Shown: positions 1 through 11,877, counted from the first letter of the stretch. The stretch: DNA of 64,000 bases from Lithobates sylvaticus (GCA_028564925.1 CM053026.1:609603614-609667613), one strand, 5' to 3'. Made by a program: numbers and translations. Notes: a model not told the origin generated them from the sequence alone.

Positions 1-305
1 AGCAAAAATTGCTGTGGTGTCTGTTCTTAACACACTCTTTGCCAGATTTGTGTACCTCCAGAATCTTTACACAGTGAGATGTGAGAATTACTCTTGCAAT
101 TTCAAAAGTGATATAAGTTATTCTTCGCTCGTGATAAATATTAATCTCCTTATGGCCCAGCATATAGTTTTTGGTATGGTGCCAGAGCAAATTGTGATCT
201 TTTGATTTAGGTATTAAACACTAGGTAAACCTTGCACCATACTGCAAGTTCTATTGCCGGATTGCTAGCAGAAGAGACTAACAGGCTACACACACATATT
301 TATAT
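1..305. other. Unclassified sequence
   Basis: No coding region, RNA gene or known repeat was recognised. A 63-codon open frame here has no familiar motif and is treated as chance. Confidence 0.4.
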
Positions 306-307
306 AC

Positions 308-344
<37 letters not shown>
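306..344. repeat. (AT)n microsatellite
   Basis: An uninterrupted run of alternating A and T of roughly 18 dinucleotides lies here. Such runs are often polymorphic in length and mark an unconstrained site. Confidence 0.9.
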
Positions 345-347
<3 letters not shown>

Positions 348-675
348 GCGCCGGTACTTTTTATAAGTACGCACTATGCATTTAAATTTTGTTTTTGCTC
401 AAGACTATAACTGAGTCTTGGTGTTATTTGTGCTAGGTTATGCTTTGGCATCAGTTTGGCTGGGCTGTATTAAGGTTCTGCCTGATCATGACAGGCCTTA
501 GAGTGCAGTCTGGTTGGACGCATTGGGTATCAATCTCTGCTCAGAGCCAATCAGTGGGCGCGTTTGTTCCGCTGTATATTCTCGGAGAGGGTATTTAAGG
601 TGCTGAGGTCACGTGGTTCGTGGTTCTGTTCCCGGCCCAGGAGTGTCTGCTGACTCCATGGTCCTGGTCCTCCAC
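345..675 (+). other. Unclassified promoter-like block
   Basis: This block is less AT-rich than its surroundings. It contains a CCAAT-type motif (GAGCCAATCAG near 545) and a TATA-like GGGTATTTAAG near 590, in the usual order and spacing of a vertebrate promoter. It stops exactly where the long duplicated segment begins at 676. It could be the regulatory end of a repeat element or a random match; no transcript can be inferred from the sequence alone. Confidence 0.25.
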
Positions 676-1340
676 AATGCCCCCCTTATCACTATTTTTG
701 ATTATCAAATCCCCTGCTTGCTCCAGTTCACACATTGCCTTTCTTTTACCACTGGATAAGTTGTCAAAAACCATGCTATGATCAGTCAAGTCGATTTAGG
801 TCGTCTTTAACCAGATCAAGGAAAATCTTCATCCAGTGATGTTTGTATGTAGGGGGCATTTTGGCTGATTTTATATAGAGGTTGCTAGGTCTTCTAGTCC
901 TATCCCGATCAGGTTCATCCTCATCTCCTCTCTGTTCATCAAGAAGGGTTCTCTAAAACTTGCCCTTCTTATTTATCTTCGGGAGTCACATAAGTTGATC
1001 TGTCATCCTGTGTACTGTCCTTCTCACGGCCAGCATGCCAAATGCGGAAAATCACCTTACGTAGAAAAAGGTTTATGTCCTTATAGACTGTAAATTCATC
1101 CATGGATGCGGACGGCAAGAAGGACAGCCCTTTACTCAGGAGACTGATATGTCTTTGCTCAAGTGGGAAGTTAGATAATTTAATAACCTTCATATCTGTA
1201 GTGGAGGGTTCAATGGAGGCCAAGGTTTCGCCACCAGCTAGTATTTGGTGCTTCGTGTCCTCATCTGTCTCTGAGGAGACAAACAAGCAGAGCTTCCTCT
1301 TTTGGGTGGAGCTCCACTTTAGCAAACTCATTAAGGTTTA
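676..1340 (-). mobile_element. Penelope-like element, N-terminal fragment
   Basis: On the minus strand this encodes the N-terminal part of a PLE polyprotein. The 120-codon frame at 1331-969 has the family motif of hydrophobic residues followed by ISLLSKGLSF, and a further stretch at 789-676 reads LIIKNSDKGG, matching the PLE motif before the reverse transcriptase core. The reverse transcriptase itself is absent because homology to the fuller copy at 58570-59890 stops at 676. No single frame spans the fragment, so it is a dead 5' remnant. PLEs are retroelements encoding a telomerase-related reverse transcriptase, usually with a GIY-YIG endonuclease. Confidence 0.75.
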
Positions 1341-1889
1341 AAATTAAAAAAAAAAAACTGTTTTCAATACATACCTTATTTTAGTCCTAGAGACATCATT
1401 ACTGTGTCTCTACTCTTGTGTATGTAATGCAGGGAGATCGTGGTTGGTGGTGGGGGGCTACCAGGGTGATATACAACTTCTTGAAATCATCAGAACACTC
1501 TGCCTCAGTACTTAACTCAAGAGTATCCAGTCCTGGTGCAAGCAGTTTGTTGGCTCTTGGGAGGTATTATGAAAATATTAACATGCCTAATGAGTGGGCG
1601 TTAGTCTGGAAGAGTGGAAATTCCTAGGCAGAATGTATAATGCTGAGCCTCCATTGACAGAATTTAGATCCAGTGAGTGAAAGGGGCAGTGCACGGACAG
1701 AAAGGCTAGGGATAAAGAAGCTAGATAATGATGGACACCCTCCATCCCAGAAATGAGTAAGGCTTTATCTAACTTGTTGCAGCTTCTAATGTTCACTTTC
1801 TGAAGCTCACAGTGTGCAGTGAAATCAGAGTAAGCTATTTTAGTAGTAATAGAGGAGCCTGTACCACTGTGTAAGGCTGGAATGTGGCT
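1341..1889. other. Unclassified spacer inside duplicated composite
   Basis: It begins with a short A-rich tract and has no recognisable coding or terminal repeat structure. It is preserved in copy 2 (59891-60439) and may be the 5' untranslated part of the PLE. Confidence 0.35.
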
Positions 1890-2234
1890 TTAAAGTATAC
1901 GTAAAGCCAAAACCTTTTTTGTTTTGTGTAAAGAAGAATGTGAAGTAGTGTTAAATCCCTTCCACTGTGGAAATTCACCCTCTCTGTTTGTCCTGATGAC
2001 TATTGGCTCTAGTGCAAATAAGGATGGGAAATATATTTTAGAGTTGTCACAAAAACTAGAAGTAAGGGGAAGTTTTCCAACACCTGTTCTTTTGACAACT
2101 GTCATACTTCTTGTTGTGTCTTTGGGACAGGAAGTGGAGGGAAATCTCCCCAACAGGACACAAACAGCAAATAAAAGAAACTCACATTTCCCACTTTATC
2201 CAAAACTAAATAAATGGCTTTACATTCACTTTAA
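1890..2234. mobile_element. TTAA-flanked MITE (piggyBac-type target)
   Basis: The block starts TTAAAGTATACGTAAAGCCA and ends with the near inverse; the reverse complement of the end is TTAAAGTGAATGTAAAGCCA. TTAA sits at both outer edges, as in piggyBac-class insertions. It is 345 bp and has no coding capacity, so it is non-autonomous. The second copy lies at 60440-60780. Confidence 0.7.
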
Positions 2235-2299
2235 AATATTTTTTCATTTTCATTCTATACTGCCTTAATTCTTGTATATCTTTAGACAATCACTGGTAC

Positions 2300-3595
2300 A
2301 TATACCAAATGCATTTTTTTTTTAAACTAGACACCTTGATCACTGCATTTATTTGGAATGGTAGCATCCCTAGAATAAATAAATCCACCCTTCAATTGCC
2401 TCTCTCGCTGGGGGGCATTGCCCTACACTGCTTTCTCAAATATTACTGGGCGGCGGTTCTGGTCACGCTACGTGAGTGGCTGACGGAGGAACCGGCAAAC
2501 CCTGCCTCAACACTAGAGGGGGCTTTGCTCGGTTCATACTCAGAACTGAGGAATTTAATACATTGTGGGCCTAGATCCAACCCTAACATCACCCCCTCGA
2601 TGAAGACCACCCTAAAAGTTTTGGAAATTGTCAGGGACAAGACCCGGAAGTCTCACAGCTGGTCCCCCGCACTCCGTTATGGGGGAACCTGCGATTGCCA
2701 CACTTCCAAAATATTCCGGACCCAGTGATATGGGCCCGTCATGGAATCGCCACGCAGGCGGACATAATGTCCCCGGATGGTCTACTCTCATTTGATGCCT
2801 TGAAGCAACAAAAAGGGCTATCCAACCGCATGTTCTTCAGGTACCTGCAACTCCGCCATGCCTACCGCTCCCAGTTTTCCACACCACCGGTGTTGGGAAC
2901 CACTGGAGTTGAGCGGCTGCTAAACGAGGAAGGGGAGAACAAAACCCTGTCTACTCTATACTTGGTTCTGACGGGCCTGGACACCTCCAAAGTCTCGCAG
3001 TTATTTTCAGTTTGGCAGGGGGATATACCCTCACTGGCTGATGATGACTGGGAAGAGGGCATCCAGCAATACCTCCCTCTGATGATATCCGCCAGAGATA
3101 GACTCATTCAACTAAAATTCTTGCATAGAGCCACTTCTCCCCACAGCGCCTGGCCAAAATATATCCTACCAGCAATTTGGTTTGCACCAAATGTACATCG
3201 GAAGAGGCTTCCTTATTCCATGTAGTCTGGTCCTGCCGGTATATACAGACTTTCTGGAGAGGGGTAGTTAACATAATAAACTTAGTTAGCAAACTGAAAG
3301 TCCCATGCAACCCGATATCACTGTTGCTTGGAATTGTGGACAAACTGGAAGCTCCCCAAGCTAAGAAACTGTTTGTATTTTACGCAGCATTTTATGCCAG
3401 AAAGGCAGTCTTGTTGCATTGGAAGGGATCCACCCCTCAAACAACACATTTCTGGAGAACTCTCATTAATAAGGCCCTCCCGCTATACAAGTTGACCTAC
3501 CTGGGCCGCAATTGTCCTAAAAAGTTCGCCAAAATATGGGACCCTTGGGTTTGCAAGGAACAGCTGGCCTTAGGGAATAGGGAATGGAGTTAAGG
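2300..3595 (+). mobile_element. L1-clade LINE, 5'-truncated ORF2 C-terminus
   Basis: The translated fragments match the region after the reverse transcriptase in L1/Tx1-type ORF2. FIWNG followed by RINKSTLQLPLSLGG and KYYWAA are typical of this part. Near 3190 a cysteine-histidine knuckle (CTKC then HVVWSC) corresponds to the C-terminal CCHC of L1 ORF2. The endonuclease and reverse transcriptase domains are missing. The frame changes at about 2700 and again at about 3180, and the coding region ends at a TAA at 3591-3593. The family differs from the full-length LINE at 6482-12206. It abuts a Tc1 fragment at about 3757, and that junction is shared with copy 2. Confidence 0.85.
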
Positions 3596-3757
3596 GACCA
3601 CCACCTTATACCTTGTAGCAATAGCTGTAGTGACACTCGGCCATACATACTGAAACCCTGGTACAATGAAATCACCCTGCTCTCTCTAAAACTCCACTGG
3701 ATCGGTGGCTCACCCCCCCCTACCAAAACCCCTCAGCGATAACACCCCCTGCATTTT

Positions 3758-4613
3758 CTTTATGGAAGAGTGGCAAGAAGAAAGCCATTGTTGAAAGAAA
3801 GCCTTAAGAAGTCCCGTTTGCAGTTTGCGAGAAGCCATGTGGGGGATACAGCAAACGTGGAAAAAGGTGCTCTGGTCAGATGAGACCAAAATTGAACTTT
3901 TTATGTGTGAAAGCACTGCACATCATCCTGAACACACCATCCCCACCATGAAACATGGTGGTGGCAGCATTATGTTGTTTTCTTCAGCAGGGCCAGAGTT
4001 AATGGGAAGATGGATGGAGCCAAATACAGGGCAATTTTAGAAGAAAACCTGTTAGAGTCTGCAAAAGACTTGAGATTGGGGCGGAGGTTCATCTTACAGC
4101 AGGACAACAACCTTAAACAAACAGCCAGAGCTACAATGGAATGGTTAGATCAAAATATATTCATGTGTTAGAATGGCCCAGTCAAAGTCCAGACCTAAAT
4201 CCAATTGAGAATCTGTGGCAAGACTTGAAAATTGCTGTTCACAGATGCCCTTAATCCAATCTGACAGAGCTTGAGCTATTTTGCAAAGAAAAATTGGCAA
4301 AAAATTCACTCTCTAGATGTGCAACGGTGGTAGAGACATCCCCAAAAAGACTTGCAGCTGTAATTACAGCAAAAGGTGGTTCTACAAACTATTGACTCAG
4401 GGGGGCTCAATACAAATGCACGCCACACTTTTCAGATATTTATTTGCAAAAAAGTTTGAAAACCATTTATCATTTTCCTTCCACTTCACAATTGTGTGCC
4501 ACTTTGTGTTGGTCTAGTACATAAATTCCCAATAAAATACATTTATAATTGTAGTTGTAACACGACAAAATGTGAAAAATTTCAAGGGGTATGAATACTT
4601 TTTCAAGGCACTG
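3758..4613 (+). mobile_element. Tc1/mariner fragment, 3' part
   Basis: This is a decayed Tc1-like transposase with an intact 3' end. [11 protein letters not shown] around the first catalytic Asp lies near 3870-3900, and LQQDNN around the second Asp near 4100. The DNA past 4180 still encodes the family's [15 protein letters not shown] region with the catalytic Glu. The 3' terminal repeat reads, in reverse complement, CAGTGCCTTGAAAAAGTATT and ends at a TA. The 5' end and N-terminal DNA-binding domain are missing and frames are broken, so it cannot encode a transposase. It is related to the minus-strand copy at 54697-55775. Confidence 0.85.
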
Positions 4614-4615
4614 TA

Positions 4616-5043
4616 TGTCTAGATTTTAGTCCCATCAATTTAAGTGAAGTATTTCATGTAAGCTGCTCTTACAGCTTTTAGGCATGATGATTTAAAAAAA
4701 AAAAAAAAAACAGTTACCAGTTTAATTAATTGAAGATGTCTACAGGGAATACATTCTATTTGGTTCCTAAACTCCAAACCTAAATCACAGTGAACTCTGA
4801 AAAAACATCAATGGAACCGTATTTGGCTGTTAATAGAATAATAATGGTGAGTGAGGATAGCTATTGGCTATTGTAACTCAGGCATAAAATAAATCATCTG
4901 TTTAACAGAGTATTTCTCTGCAGTTGACTAGATTATACCTGAATATGTTTTTCTTCTTTCCTAATCTGCCACCAAGGACAACCCCACCCAAAACTAAAAT
5001 GATTGGGTGGGAATGGTGGTTTGGAACAACAGCCAGCTTTAAG
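4616..5043. other. Unclassified sequence
   Basis: AT-rich DNA with a poly(A) run near 4694-4710. Nothing further was recognised. Confidence 0.4.
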
Positions 5044-5890
5044 GCTAGGTTCACACCTGCATTTTTCAGAAGCGCACTACAGTCAATTTAAAATGGTTTT
5101 CAATGGGATACGTTCATACATTTTTCAGCTGCATTTTTGAAAAGTGTCAGGGACTTTTTTTTCCGAAGCGGATTGCATTTTGCGTGTGATAGACATTAAT
5201 GGACCTGCACCAAAAACGCAAGTGTTGAGTTTTTGATGCGTTTATACATGCATTTTGTGGAGTCAGCTGAATGTAAAAAAAAGAACGGCGTGAGTCCCCC
5301 CGAATCCATACCAGGCCTTCTGGGTCTGGTATGGATTTTGAGGGAAACCCCATGACAATTAAAAAAAAAATGACATGCCCCCCCAAAATCTATACCAGGC
5401 CCTTATCTGAGCAAGCAGCCCGGCAGGCCAGGAAAGGGGGGGAAGAGCGTGTGCCCCCCTGAACCATACCAGGCCACATGCCCTCAACATGGGGGGGTAC
5501 TTTGGGGCACATGGGCTCTGCCCCCCAAAGCACCTTGTCCTCGTGTTGATGGGGACAAGGGCTTCTTCCCCTCAACCCTGGCCAGTGGTTGTGGGGTTCT
5601 GCAGGTGGGGGCTTTAAAAGGGGACCCCCAGATCCTGTCCCCCCTATGTGAATGAGTAGTACATTGTACCCCCTACTCATTCACTAATAAAAGTATTAAA
5701 AATAAATAAAAACACGGAGACAGTTTTTTGACAATTGCTTTATTAAAAAAAAAAAAACAATGTCCCCTGGTAAATCCATCATCAATCATGATGCCTGCCA
5801 CTGCCGTCTGACAGTTCTTAAATAACCCAGCATGCTCCTGGCCGATGATGTCAGAAGTGACAACACCAGATGACCCCGTCCCTTAGTTAT
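5044..5890 (+). repeat. Interspersed repeat, left half of a diverged inverted pair
   Basis: The block opens with GGCTAGGTTCACACCTGCAT. It then carries CCATACCAGGCC...GGTATGGATTTTG palindromic modules like those at 46800-47000. From about 5510 to 5880 it resembles the reverse complement of 12570-12900, including matching CAAGGGC(T/C)TCTTCCCC, GGGG(A/C)CCCCCAGATC and TGACAGTTCTTAA motifs. These are probably the two arms of one element that was later opened by the TTAA MITE. No coding region is seen; open frames here are low-complexity by-products. Confidence 0.55.
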
Positions 5891-6467
5891 TTAACCGCTT
5901 TCCGACCGGCGCACAACGATGTACGTCGACAGAATGGCACGGACAGGCATAAGGGCGTACAGGTACGTCCCCTTTAAGATGCCGCTGTGCCATCGGGCGC
6001 GCGATCGCCGCGGGGATTCCCGTGATCGTCTCACGGGAAGGCTGAACGGGGAGATGTGGAAATAAACAGCATCTCCCCGTTCTGCCTAGCAACTAGTGAC
6101 GCCGATCTCTGCTCCCTGTGATTGGAGCAGAGATCAGCATTCACTAGCTGACTGCCACGCCCCCCCCACAGTTACAAACACGCCTCTAGGTACATGTAAC
6201 CCCTACACTGCCACCTAGTGGTTAACCCCTTTACTGCCAGTGTCATTTATACAGGAATCAATGCATTTAAATAGCATTGGTTGCTGTATAAATGACAATG
6301 GTCCTAAAAATGTGTCAAAAATGTCCGATGTGTCCGCCATAATGTCACAGTCACAATAAAAATCGCTGATCTCCGCCATTACTAGTAAAAAAAAAAAAAT
6401 TATTAATAAAAATGCTATAAAACTATCCCCTATTTTGTAAACGCTATAACTTCTGCGCAAACCAATC

Positions 6468-6481
6468 AATAATCGCTTATT
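6468..6481. repeat. Target-site duplication, left (LINE)
   Basis: AATAATCGCTTATT directly precedes the LINE. The identical 14 bases follow it at 12207-12220. Confidence 0.92.
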
Positions 6482-6623
6482 GAGGGGCGTGGCTAACCGC
6501 CGAGCTTGATGGACGTTTGATCCCATAGCTCCTGCACCGACCGGAACGCTCACGGCCACATCGCCGCTCAGAACAAGCAGAAAAGCCCCTAATTACACGG
6601 GTACATGCCCCACAGCCTCTGCT

Positions 6624-7774
6624 ATGCCTCACACGAGCCGCAAGAGGAAAGAATACCGGCCGCCGAAACGGATGACTGATTACTATTCACAGCCGCCGGA
6701 CACAGGAATCTAAGATGGCGCCCGCGGCCCTGCACAAAATTCCTCAAATTCCTCAGCCTACACAGATCTCCCTGACGCTGAAGACCCAGAAATTCCACAT
6801 CAGCAGCACACATCAGAGTCTCCCCTACAATATGCTCCCTCCTCAGCCAGCAAACGCCCAGCAAAAGCGAGGATGCGACTGGATTCTGCAGACATCCACA
6901 CTGAGGTAAGCCCTGCATCCCTCATTACCTCACAGCAGCCATCTGCTATAGCGGCCTTCCCCACATCTGACCAGCCTGTCCTGGACACTACCATGAAGGA
7001 GATGCTCATCTCTCTTCAGGCATCCCTCCAGAATGACATAACATCCATGTTCACTAAATTTTCATCCCATATGCAGCTTGTGGGCAACAAAATCCAACAC
7101 ACGAAAATAACATGGGTGACATGACGGCCACTGTCAATGATCTTGTGGATGCTCAAGATCACACACATGATGAACAACAATGGTTGAAAGCCAAAATGGC
7201 GGACCTCGAGGACCGCTCTCGACGTAACAACTTCAAGATCAGGGGTGTACCCGAATCTGTCCTCCCAAATGACCTCAACTCATACGCCAGAACCATGATC
7301 ACCACTATACTGCCTGATTTATCGCCAATGGAGACCATAATTGACCGCATACACCGCATTCCTAAACCGCCACACCTAGCTGCAGCTATACCCAGGGATG
7401 TCTTAATGAGAGTCCACTTCTTTCATGCTAAGGACCAGCTCCTGTTTAAGACCAGACATCTGAGTAAACTTCCAGAACCGTACACTAACCTGCAGCTATT
7501 TGCGGACCTGTCTCAACACACTAGACAACTACGTAGGCAGCTCAACACCATTACCAAACCGCTATTCAACCACAAAATCCCGTACCAATGGGGTTTTCCC
7601 GCTAAATTAATCGTCACCAGGAATGGAACGAAACATATCATCACCACAGTCCAGGAAGGTATTCGGCTCCTCAAACAGTGGGATATTGTCCCAGAAGCAC
7701 CCAACGCACTGCCCACTACACGCAGGAGAGCTACGCAACCCTCTTATCCTGATTTGCCACATAATGCACGCTGA
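6624..7774 (+). pseudogene. LINE ORF1 (L1 ORF1p-like RNA-binding protein), frameshifted
   Basis: ORF1 proteins of L1-clade LINEs bind the element RNA as coiled-coil trimers. The likely start is the ATG at 6624 (MPHTSRKRKE, basic). The intact C-terminal part is the 220-codon frame 7112-7774: a coiled-coil end, then LEDRSRRNNFKIRGVPE (the family signature at the start of the RNA-recognition domain), IDRIHRIPKP and a C-terminal domain. Frame is lost around 6700 (a TAA in the starting frame) and again near 7100, where a single missing base would explain the break between the 83-codon frame 6873-7124 and the 220-codon frame. As it stands it could not give a full ORF1p. Confidence 0.8.
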
Positions 7775-8112
7775 AACCACTCAACAGGCGTTGTGAATCA
7801 ACATTATGCACCACTCTATCCGGTCGGTGCCCTGCTCGTGCAGCTTTCACCACAAACTCTTACCCCGCTCAGTTAACACAGCCTAGTGTTATCAGGCTGT
7901 TGGAAGCAACAGTTTTACACCACTCTGTTATTGTCTGTTTAATCTACTTTCCTCCTTCTACCCTTACCTCCTCCGGTTCGCCTCCTTCTCGAGAACACCC
8001 TCCTACAACGAATCCCAGGAACTCGCCTCAAGAAACACAAGAACGCTGAAAAGAGAACCTTCCAATTGTAAGTACCACCCAATACACCTGACATTCACAC
8101 CATCTACGCAAG

Positions 8113-11100
8113 ATGCCAAAATTTCTCTCACTCAACACCAAAGGGCTTAATCACCCGGCCAAAAGATCTTCTATGTGGAAGACCGCCACTGACTCCAAAT
8201 GTGACGTCCTATGTCTCCAAGAGACACACTTTAAAAAACTGGCTGAACCTCACTGCACCAACCGCCACTTCACCCACATTTTCAAATCCTCTGGTCCAGA
8301 CAAGAAAAATGGGGTTATGATAGCAATCAAAAATACCATTGCATTTACACTCCACAACAGCATGGAAGATGATGAAGGGAGATATCTAGCATTGGACTGT
8401 ACCCTAGACAAAACCAGATATACAATCGTTAATATCTACTCCCCTAACACCGGCCAAATCAAATTCCTATCCAAACTGATGAAAAAGCTTGAGAAATTCA
8501 GACAGGGTTGTTTTATTATTTGCGGAGACTTCAATATAGTACCAGACAATTCGATTGATGCTTCTTCACGCACATCCAGACTCACATCCCCCATTAATGC
8601 TTTCATAAGGAACAACAACCTATACGACGTCTGGAGATGCCACCACACCACGGAAAGAGACTACTCCTTCTTTTCTACCAGACACAATTCGTACACGCGG
8701 ATTGACTATTTTCTAGTTGACAAATGGACACTAACCAGCTCGACGACCTCAGATATAGGCACAATATCTTGGTCTGATCATGCCCCAATATCACTTGTAA
8801 TAGCAGACCACCCCAATCCCTCCAGACACACAGTGTGGAGAGCAAATGCAGCCATCATTCACTCCCCCGAACATTCCGTCTACATACGTAATCATCTAGA
8901 GGAATTCTTCAAATTAAATATTGGCTCAATCTCCAGCAACGCAGTCCTCTGGAATGCCCACAAAGCGTATGTCAGAGGCATTATTATACAACTCAGTGCT
9001 AGAGAGAAAAGGAGGAGATCACAGCGCCTAGACACCATTATGGCTACGATACAAAAATTGGATGATCAAAACCAATCCAACCCTGACCCCAAACTTAGAG
9101 ACCAACTAATTCTCCTTAGGCAAGAACTTAGAAACCTACTTTTAGAATCACATTCCAATATTCACACTAAACTCAAAGCCCACTACTACACTACAGGCAA
9201 CAAGGCAGGGAAAGCACTTGCACTCAGAATCAAAGGTCATTATACTAAATCCAGAATAACACACCTCTTCCACCCAGCTACAAACAAAAAACTTTTTGAC
9301 CCTCAAGCTATAGCCGACGCATTTAGCCATTACTACCACACACTATACAATCTAAAAGATGACACCACCACCAAACAACCAACCACTGCAGATATTAACT
9401 CGTTTCTGCAAGCAATTAAACTACCGACATTATCACAGCAACATCTCATGGACCTAAACGCACCTTTTACCCATCTAGAGATTCAAAGTATCATATCAGC
9501 CTTACCTTCTAACAAATCCCCAGGACCAGATGGCTTAACAAACGAATATTACAAGAAATTCAGTTCTACACTAGCTCCTCACCTCTCCCAAGTGTGCAAT
9601 GACGCTGCCTCCTCCTCTTCTCTCCCAAATGAAATGCTGAATGCTTTAATAATCACTCTACCGAAGCCAGGGAAGGACCCTACCACACCCCAAAACTTTA
9701 GGCCAATCTCACTGCTTAATATTGATACGAAAATATATGCCAAACTCATAGCAAATAGACTGGTCCAAATTATGCCCACACTTATCCACCCGGACCAATC
9801 TGGGTTTACAAAAGGAAGGCAAACATACGACGCCACAAGAAGGCTCATTAACATAATCCACCATGCAGAGACCACCAGAACGCCTTCTCTGCTCCTATCT
9901 CTGGATGCAGAGAAGGCGTTCGACAGGGTCCACTGGAATTATTTAGAAGCCACACTCCATAAATTCGGATTCCAAGGCCATATACTGTCAGCGATAATGG
10001 CCTTATACTCCACCCCATCAGCCCAAGTATACACGGAAGGGATGGTCTCCCGACCATTCCTAATAACTAATGGAACCCGTCAGGGGTGCCCACTATCCCC
10101 ACTTATCTTTAACCTTATTATGGAACCCCTGGCGGAACACGTAAGAATGTGTAGAGGGATCACAGGATTCAAAATCGGACAAGTAGATCATAAAATTAAC
10201 CTATTCGCTGACGATGTTGTAATGATGCTTACTAATCCCATGTCTTCCCTGGCTTCGGTACAAAATGTTCTAATGCAATTTAGTTCTGTCTCGTACTATA
10301 AAGTTAACGAAAGTAAATCCTATATCTTAGACCTGGGCATGGATGCAATTACCAGCAATATCTTACGCAACCAATACGCATATCCTTGGGCGGATAATGG
10401 CATATCGTACCTCGGCATAACACTCACAAAATCAACCTCTGGCTTATTCAAAAACAACTACTCTGCGGCCAAACAAATGCTATCCACAGAAACAACCAAA
10501 CTAGCCAAATATGAACTATCCTGGTCAGGAAGGCTGGCGGCCTTCAAAATGCTTATTTTGCCTAGAATGCTTTATATATTTCGCACTCTTCCCATCCCCT
10601 TATCCACCTCCTACCTTAAATCGCTACAAACTATTCTTACTACTTATATATGGCAAGGTAAAAAGCCTAGAAGCAAGCACTCTACACTCATCAAACACAA
10701 AAATGTGGGCGGAATGGGTTACATCGACATTCGGGACTACTACCTAGCAACCATTCTCTCCCAACTCCAGGAATGGACCAAAGTCCACCACACTACTTTA
10801 TGGGGTGACATAGAAAATAACGCCACACCTGGTCCTAGTCTTCAACTCTGGTTATTTAGTACCACAGCCTCAACCAGAAATCTGCGCTTGTACTCGCCAA
10901 CCATACAGGCATCTATTAAGGCCTGGAAAATACTACACGCACATAGGTGGTTACACTCTACCACGAAACAATTGCAGATACCACTACAAACTCTCCAACT
11001 CTTATCCCCGGATCTTACCCTCCCCAAGTGGCTCACACCACATGCATCTTTCACTGCAGAACTTAGAACATTGACTGATCGCAAAACATTCTCCAAGATG

Positions 11101-11877
11101 CAAGTAGCCTATAATGCACCTACCTCGGACTTTCTCACTTACCTCAGGATCAGAACGTGCCTATCCACATACACGTGCATTGAAGGGGCTCTACCTACCA
11201 AGCTATGGAAATTTTATTTCTCCCAAAACTCTAATACAAAAGGTATCTCAATTGTATACGCTTCACTACAGGAGAAAAATACATTCTACAAGTCCAAACC
11301 ATTCACAGATTGGGAATCGGACACACAAATGCAGTACTCTGAGACACAATGGCAACAAGCGCTAAGATCAGTCTATAAAGCCACACGCTCCACAGCCCTG
11401 TGGGAACTGACGAACAAAATCACGCTTAGATGGTACCTCACTCCTCACAGACTATCTAAGTTCCAATCTAACGCCTCTCCGCTTTGCTGGAGAAACTGCA
11501 ACCACACTGGCGACTTAATTCACATCCTATGGCAATGCCCGAAAATACAAACCCTCTGGATAGCTGTAACTCAACTCCTACGAGAATTGAGCCGAACTGC
11601 CGTAACCCTCACGCCACAACTCGCTATTCTCAATGTAATTCCTGACACTATCCCACGTACATTTCGCACCATCCTTACTCATGTCCTTCTAGCAACCAGA
11701 TTGCTTATAACCAGAAACTGGAAATCATCATCTATACCAACCATCTTAGAGGTAATCACTTTAGTCCATTCACATTGCACCTATGAACTTATAGGATCAA
11801 GAGGGCTTGCCTCGCACTCCAATACTAGACTACAATGGCTTCAATGGCAAACTTGGTACGATCATAAGATTACATGA
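8113..11877 (+). CDS. LINE ORF2: endonuclease-reverse transcriptase, open
   Basis: This 1254-residue protein nicks target DNA and copies element RNA at the nick (target-primed reverse transcription). The N-terminal APE-type endonuclease has Asn8, QETH with Glu37, GDFN at 138-141 and SDH at 221-223. The reverse transcriptase contains SPGPDGL, FRPISLLN, DQSGFTKGRQ, LDAEKAFDRV, GTRQGCPLSPL and the catalytic FADD at 698-701. A C-terminal knuckle C-X3-C-X7-H-X4-C lies at about 1125-1142. Length and domain order are those of L1/Tx1-type ORF2, and no catalytic residue appears lost. The ATG at 8113 lies 338 bases after the ORF1 stop and gives the full endonuclease N-terminus. Whether it is active cannot be told, and ORF1 in the same copy is broken. 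Confidence 0.95.
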   Translation: MPKFLSLNTKGLNHPAKRSSMWKTATDSKCDVLCLQETHFKKLAEPHCTNRHFTHIFKSSGPDKKNGVMIAIKNTIAFTLHNSMEDDEGRYLALDCTLDKTRYTIVNIYSPNTGQIKFLSKLMKKLEKFRQGCFIICGDFNIVPDNSIDASSRTSRLTSPINAFIRNNNLYDVWRCHHTTERDYSFFSTRHNSYTRIDYFLVDKWTLTSSTTSDIGTISWSDHAPISLVIADHPNPSRHTVWRANAAIIHSPEHSVYIRNHLEEFFKLNIGSISSNAVLWNAHKAYVRGIIIQLSAREKRRRSQRLDTIMATIQKLDDQNQSNPDPKLRDQLILLRQELRNLLLESHSNIHTKLKAHYYTTGNKAGKALALRIKGHYTKSRITHLFHPATNKKLFDPQAIADAFSHYYHTLYNLKDDTTTKQPTTADINSFLQAIKLPTLSQQHLMDLNAPFTHLEIQSIISALPSNKSPGPDGLTNEYYKKFSSTLAPHLSQVCNDAASSSSLPNEMLNALIITLPKPGKDPTTPQNFRPISLLNIDTKIYAKLIANRLVQIMPTLIHPDQSGFTKGRQTYDATRRLINIIHHAETTRTPSLLLSLDAEKAFDRVHWNYLEATLHKFGFQGHILSAIMALYSTPSAQVYTEGMVSRPFLITNGTRQGCPLSPLIFNLIMEPLAEHVRMCRGITGFKIGQVDHKINLFADDVVMMLTNPMSSLASVQNVLMQFSSVSYYKVNESKSYILDLGMDAITSNILRNQYAYPWADNGISYLGITLTKSTSGLFKNNYSAAKQMLSTETTKLAKYELSWSGRLAAFKMLILPRMLYIFRTLPIPLSTSYLKSLQTILTTYIWQGKKPRSKHSTLIKHKNVGGMGYIDIRDYYLATILSQLQEWTKVHHTTLWGDIENNATPGPSLQLWLFSTTASTRNLRLYSPTIQASIKAWKILHAHRWLHSTTKQLQIPLQTLQLLSPDLTLPKWLTPHASFTAELRTLTDRKTFSKMQVAYNAPTSDFLTYLRIRTCLSTYTCIEGALPTKLWKFYFSQNSNTKGISIVYASLQEKNTFYKSKPFTDWESDTQMQYSETQWQQALRSVYKATRSTALWELTNKITLRWYLTPHRLSKFQSNASPLCWRNCNHTGDLIHILWQCPKIQTLWIAVTQLLRELSRTAVTLTPQLAILNVIPDTIPRTFRTILTHVLLATRLLITRNWKSSSIPTILEVITLVHSHCTYELIGSRGLASHSNTRLQWLQWQTWYDHKIT

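Larger units (their letters stand above)
676..4366 (+). repeat. Direct long duplication, copy 1
   Basis: From 676 the sequence matches 59227-64000 in the same orientation, through a PLE fragment, a TTAA MITE, a LINE fragment and a Tc1 fragment with identical junctions. In the first 660 bases I count about seven substitutions, so identity is near 99% there by eye. Copy 2 carries an extra 1.1-kb insertion and a deletion of about 40 bases that copy 1 lacks. The match is still running at the end of the window, so 4366 is only the last position that can be compared. Because the junctions between the component elements are shared, the composite was assembled before it was duplicated. Confidence 0.9.

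Noticed and set aside
345-675. Host gene promoter or retroelement terminus
   Set aside because: CCAAT- and TATA-like strings alone are weak, and neither a downstream gene nor a paired terminus was found; left unclassified.
5449-5680. Pro/Gly-rich open frames near 5.5 kb
   Set aside because: They overlap a non-coding interspersed repeat with an inverted partner at 12.6 kb; both strands are open because of base composition.
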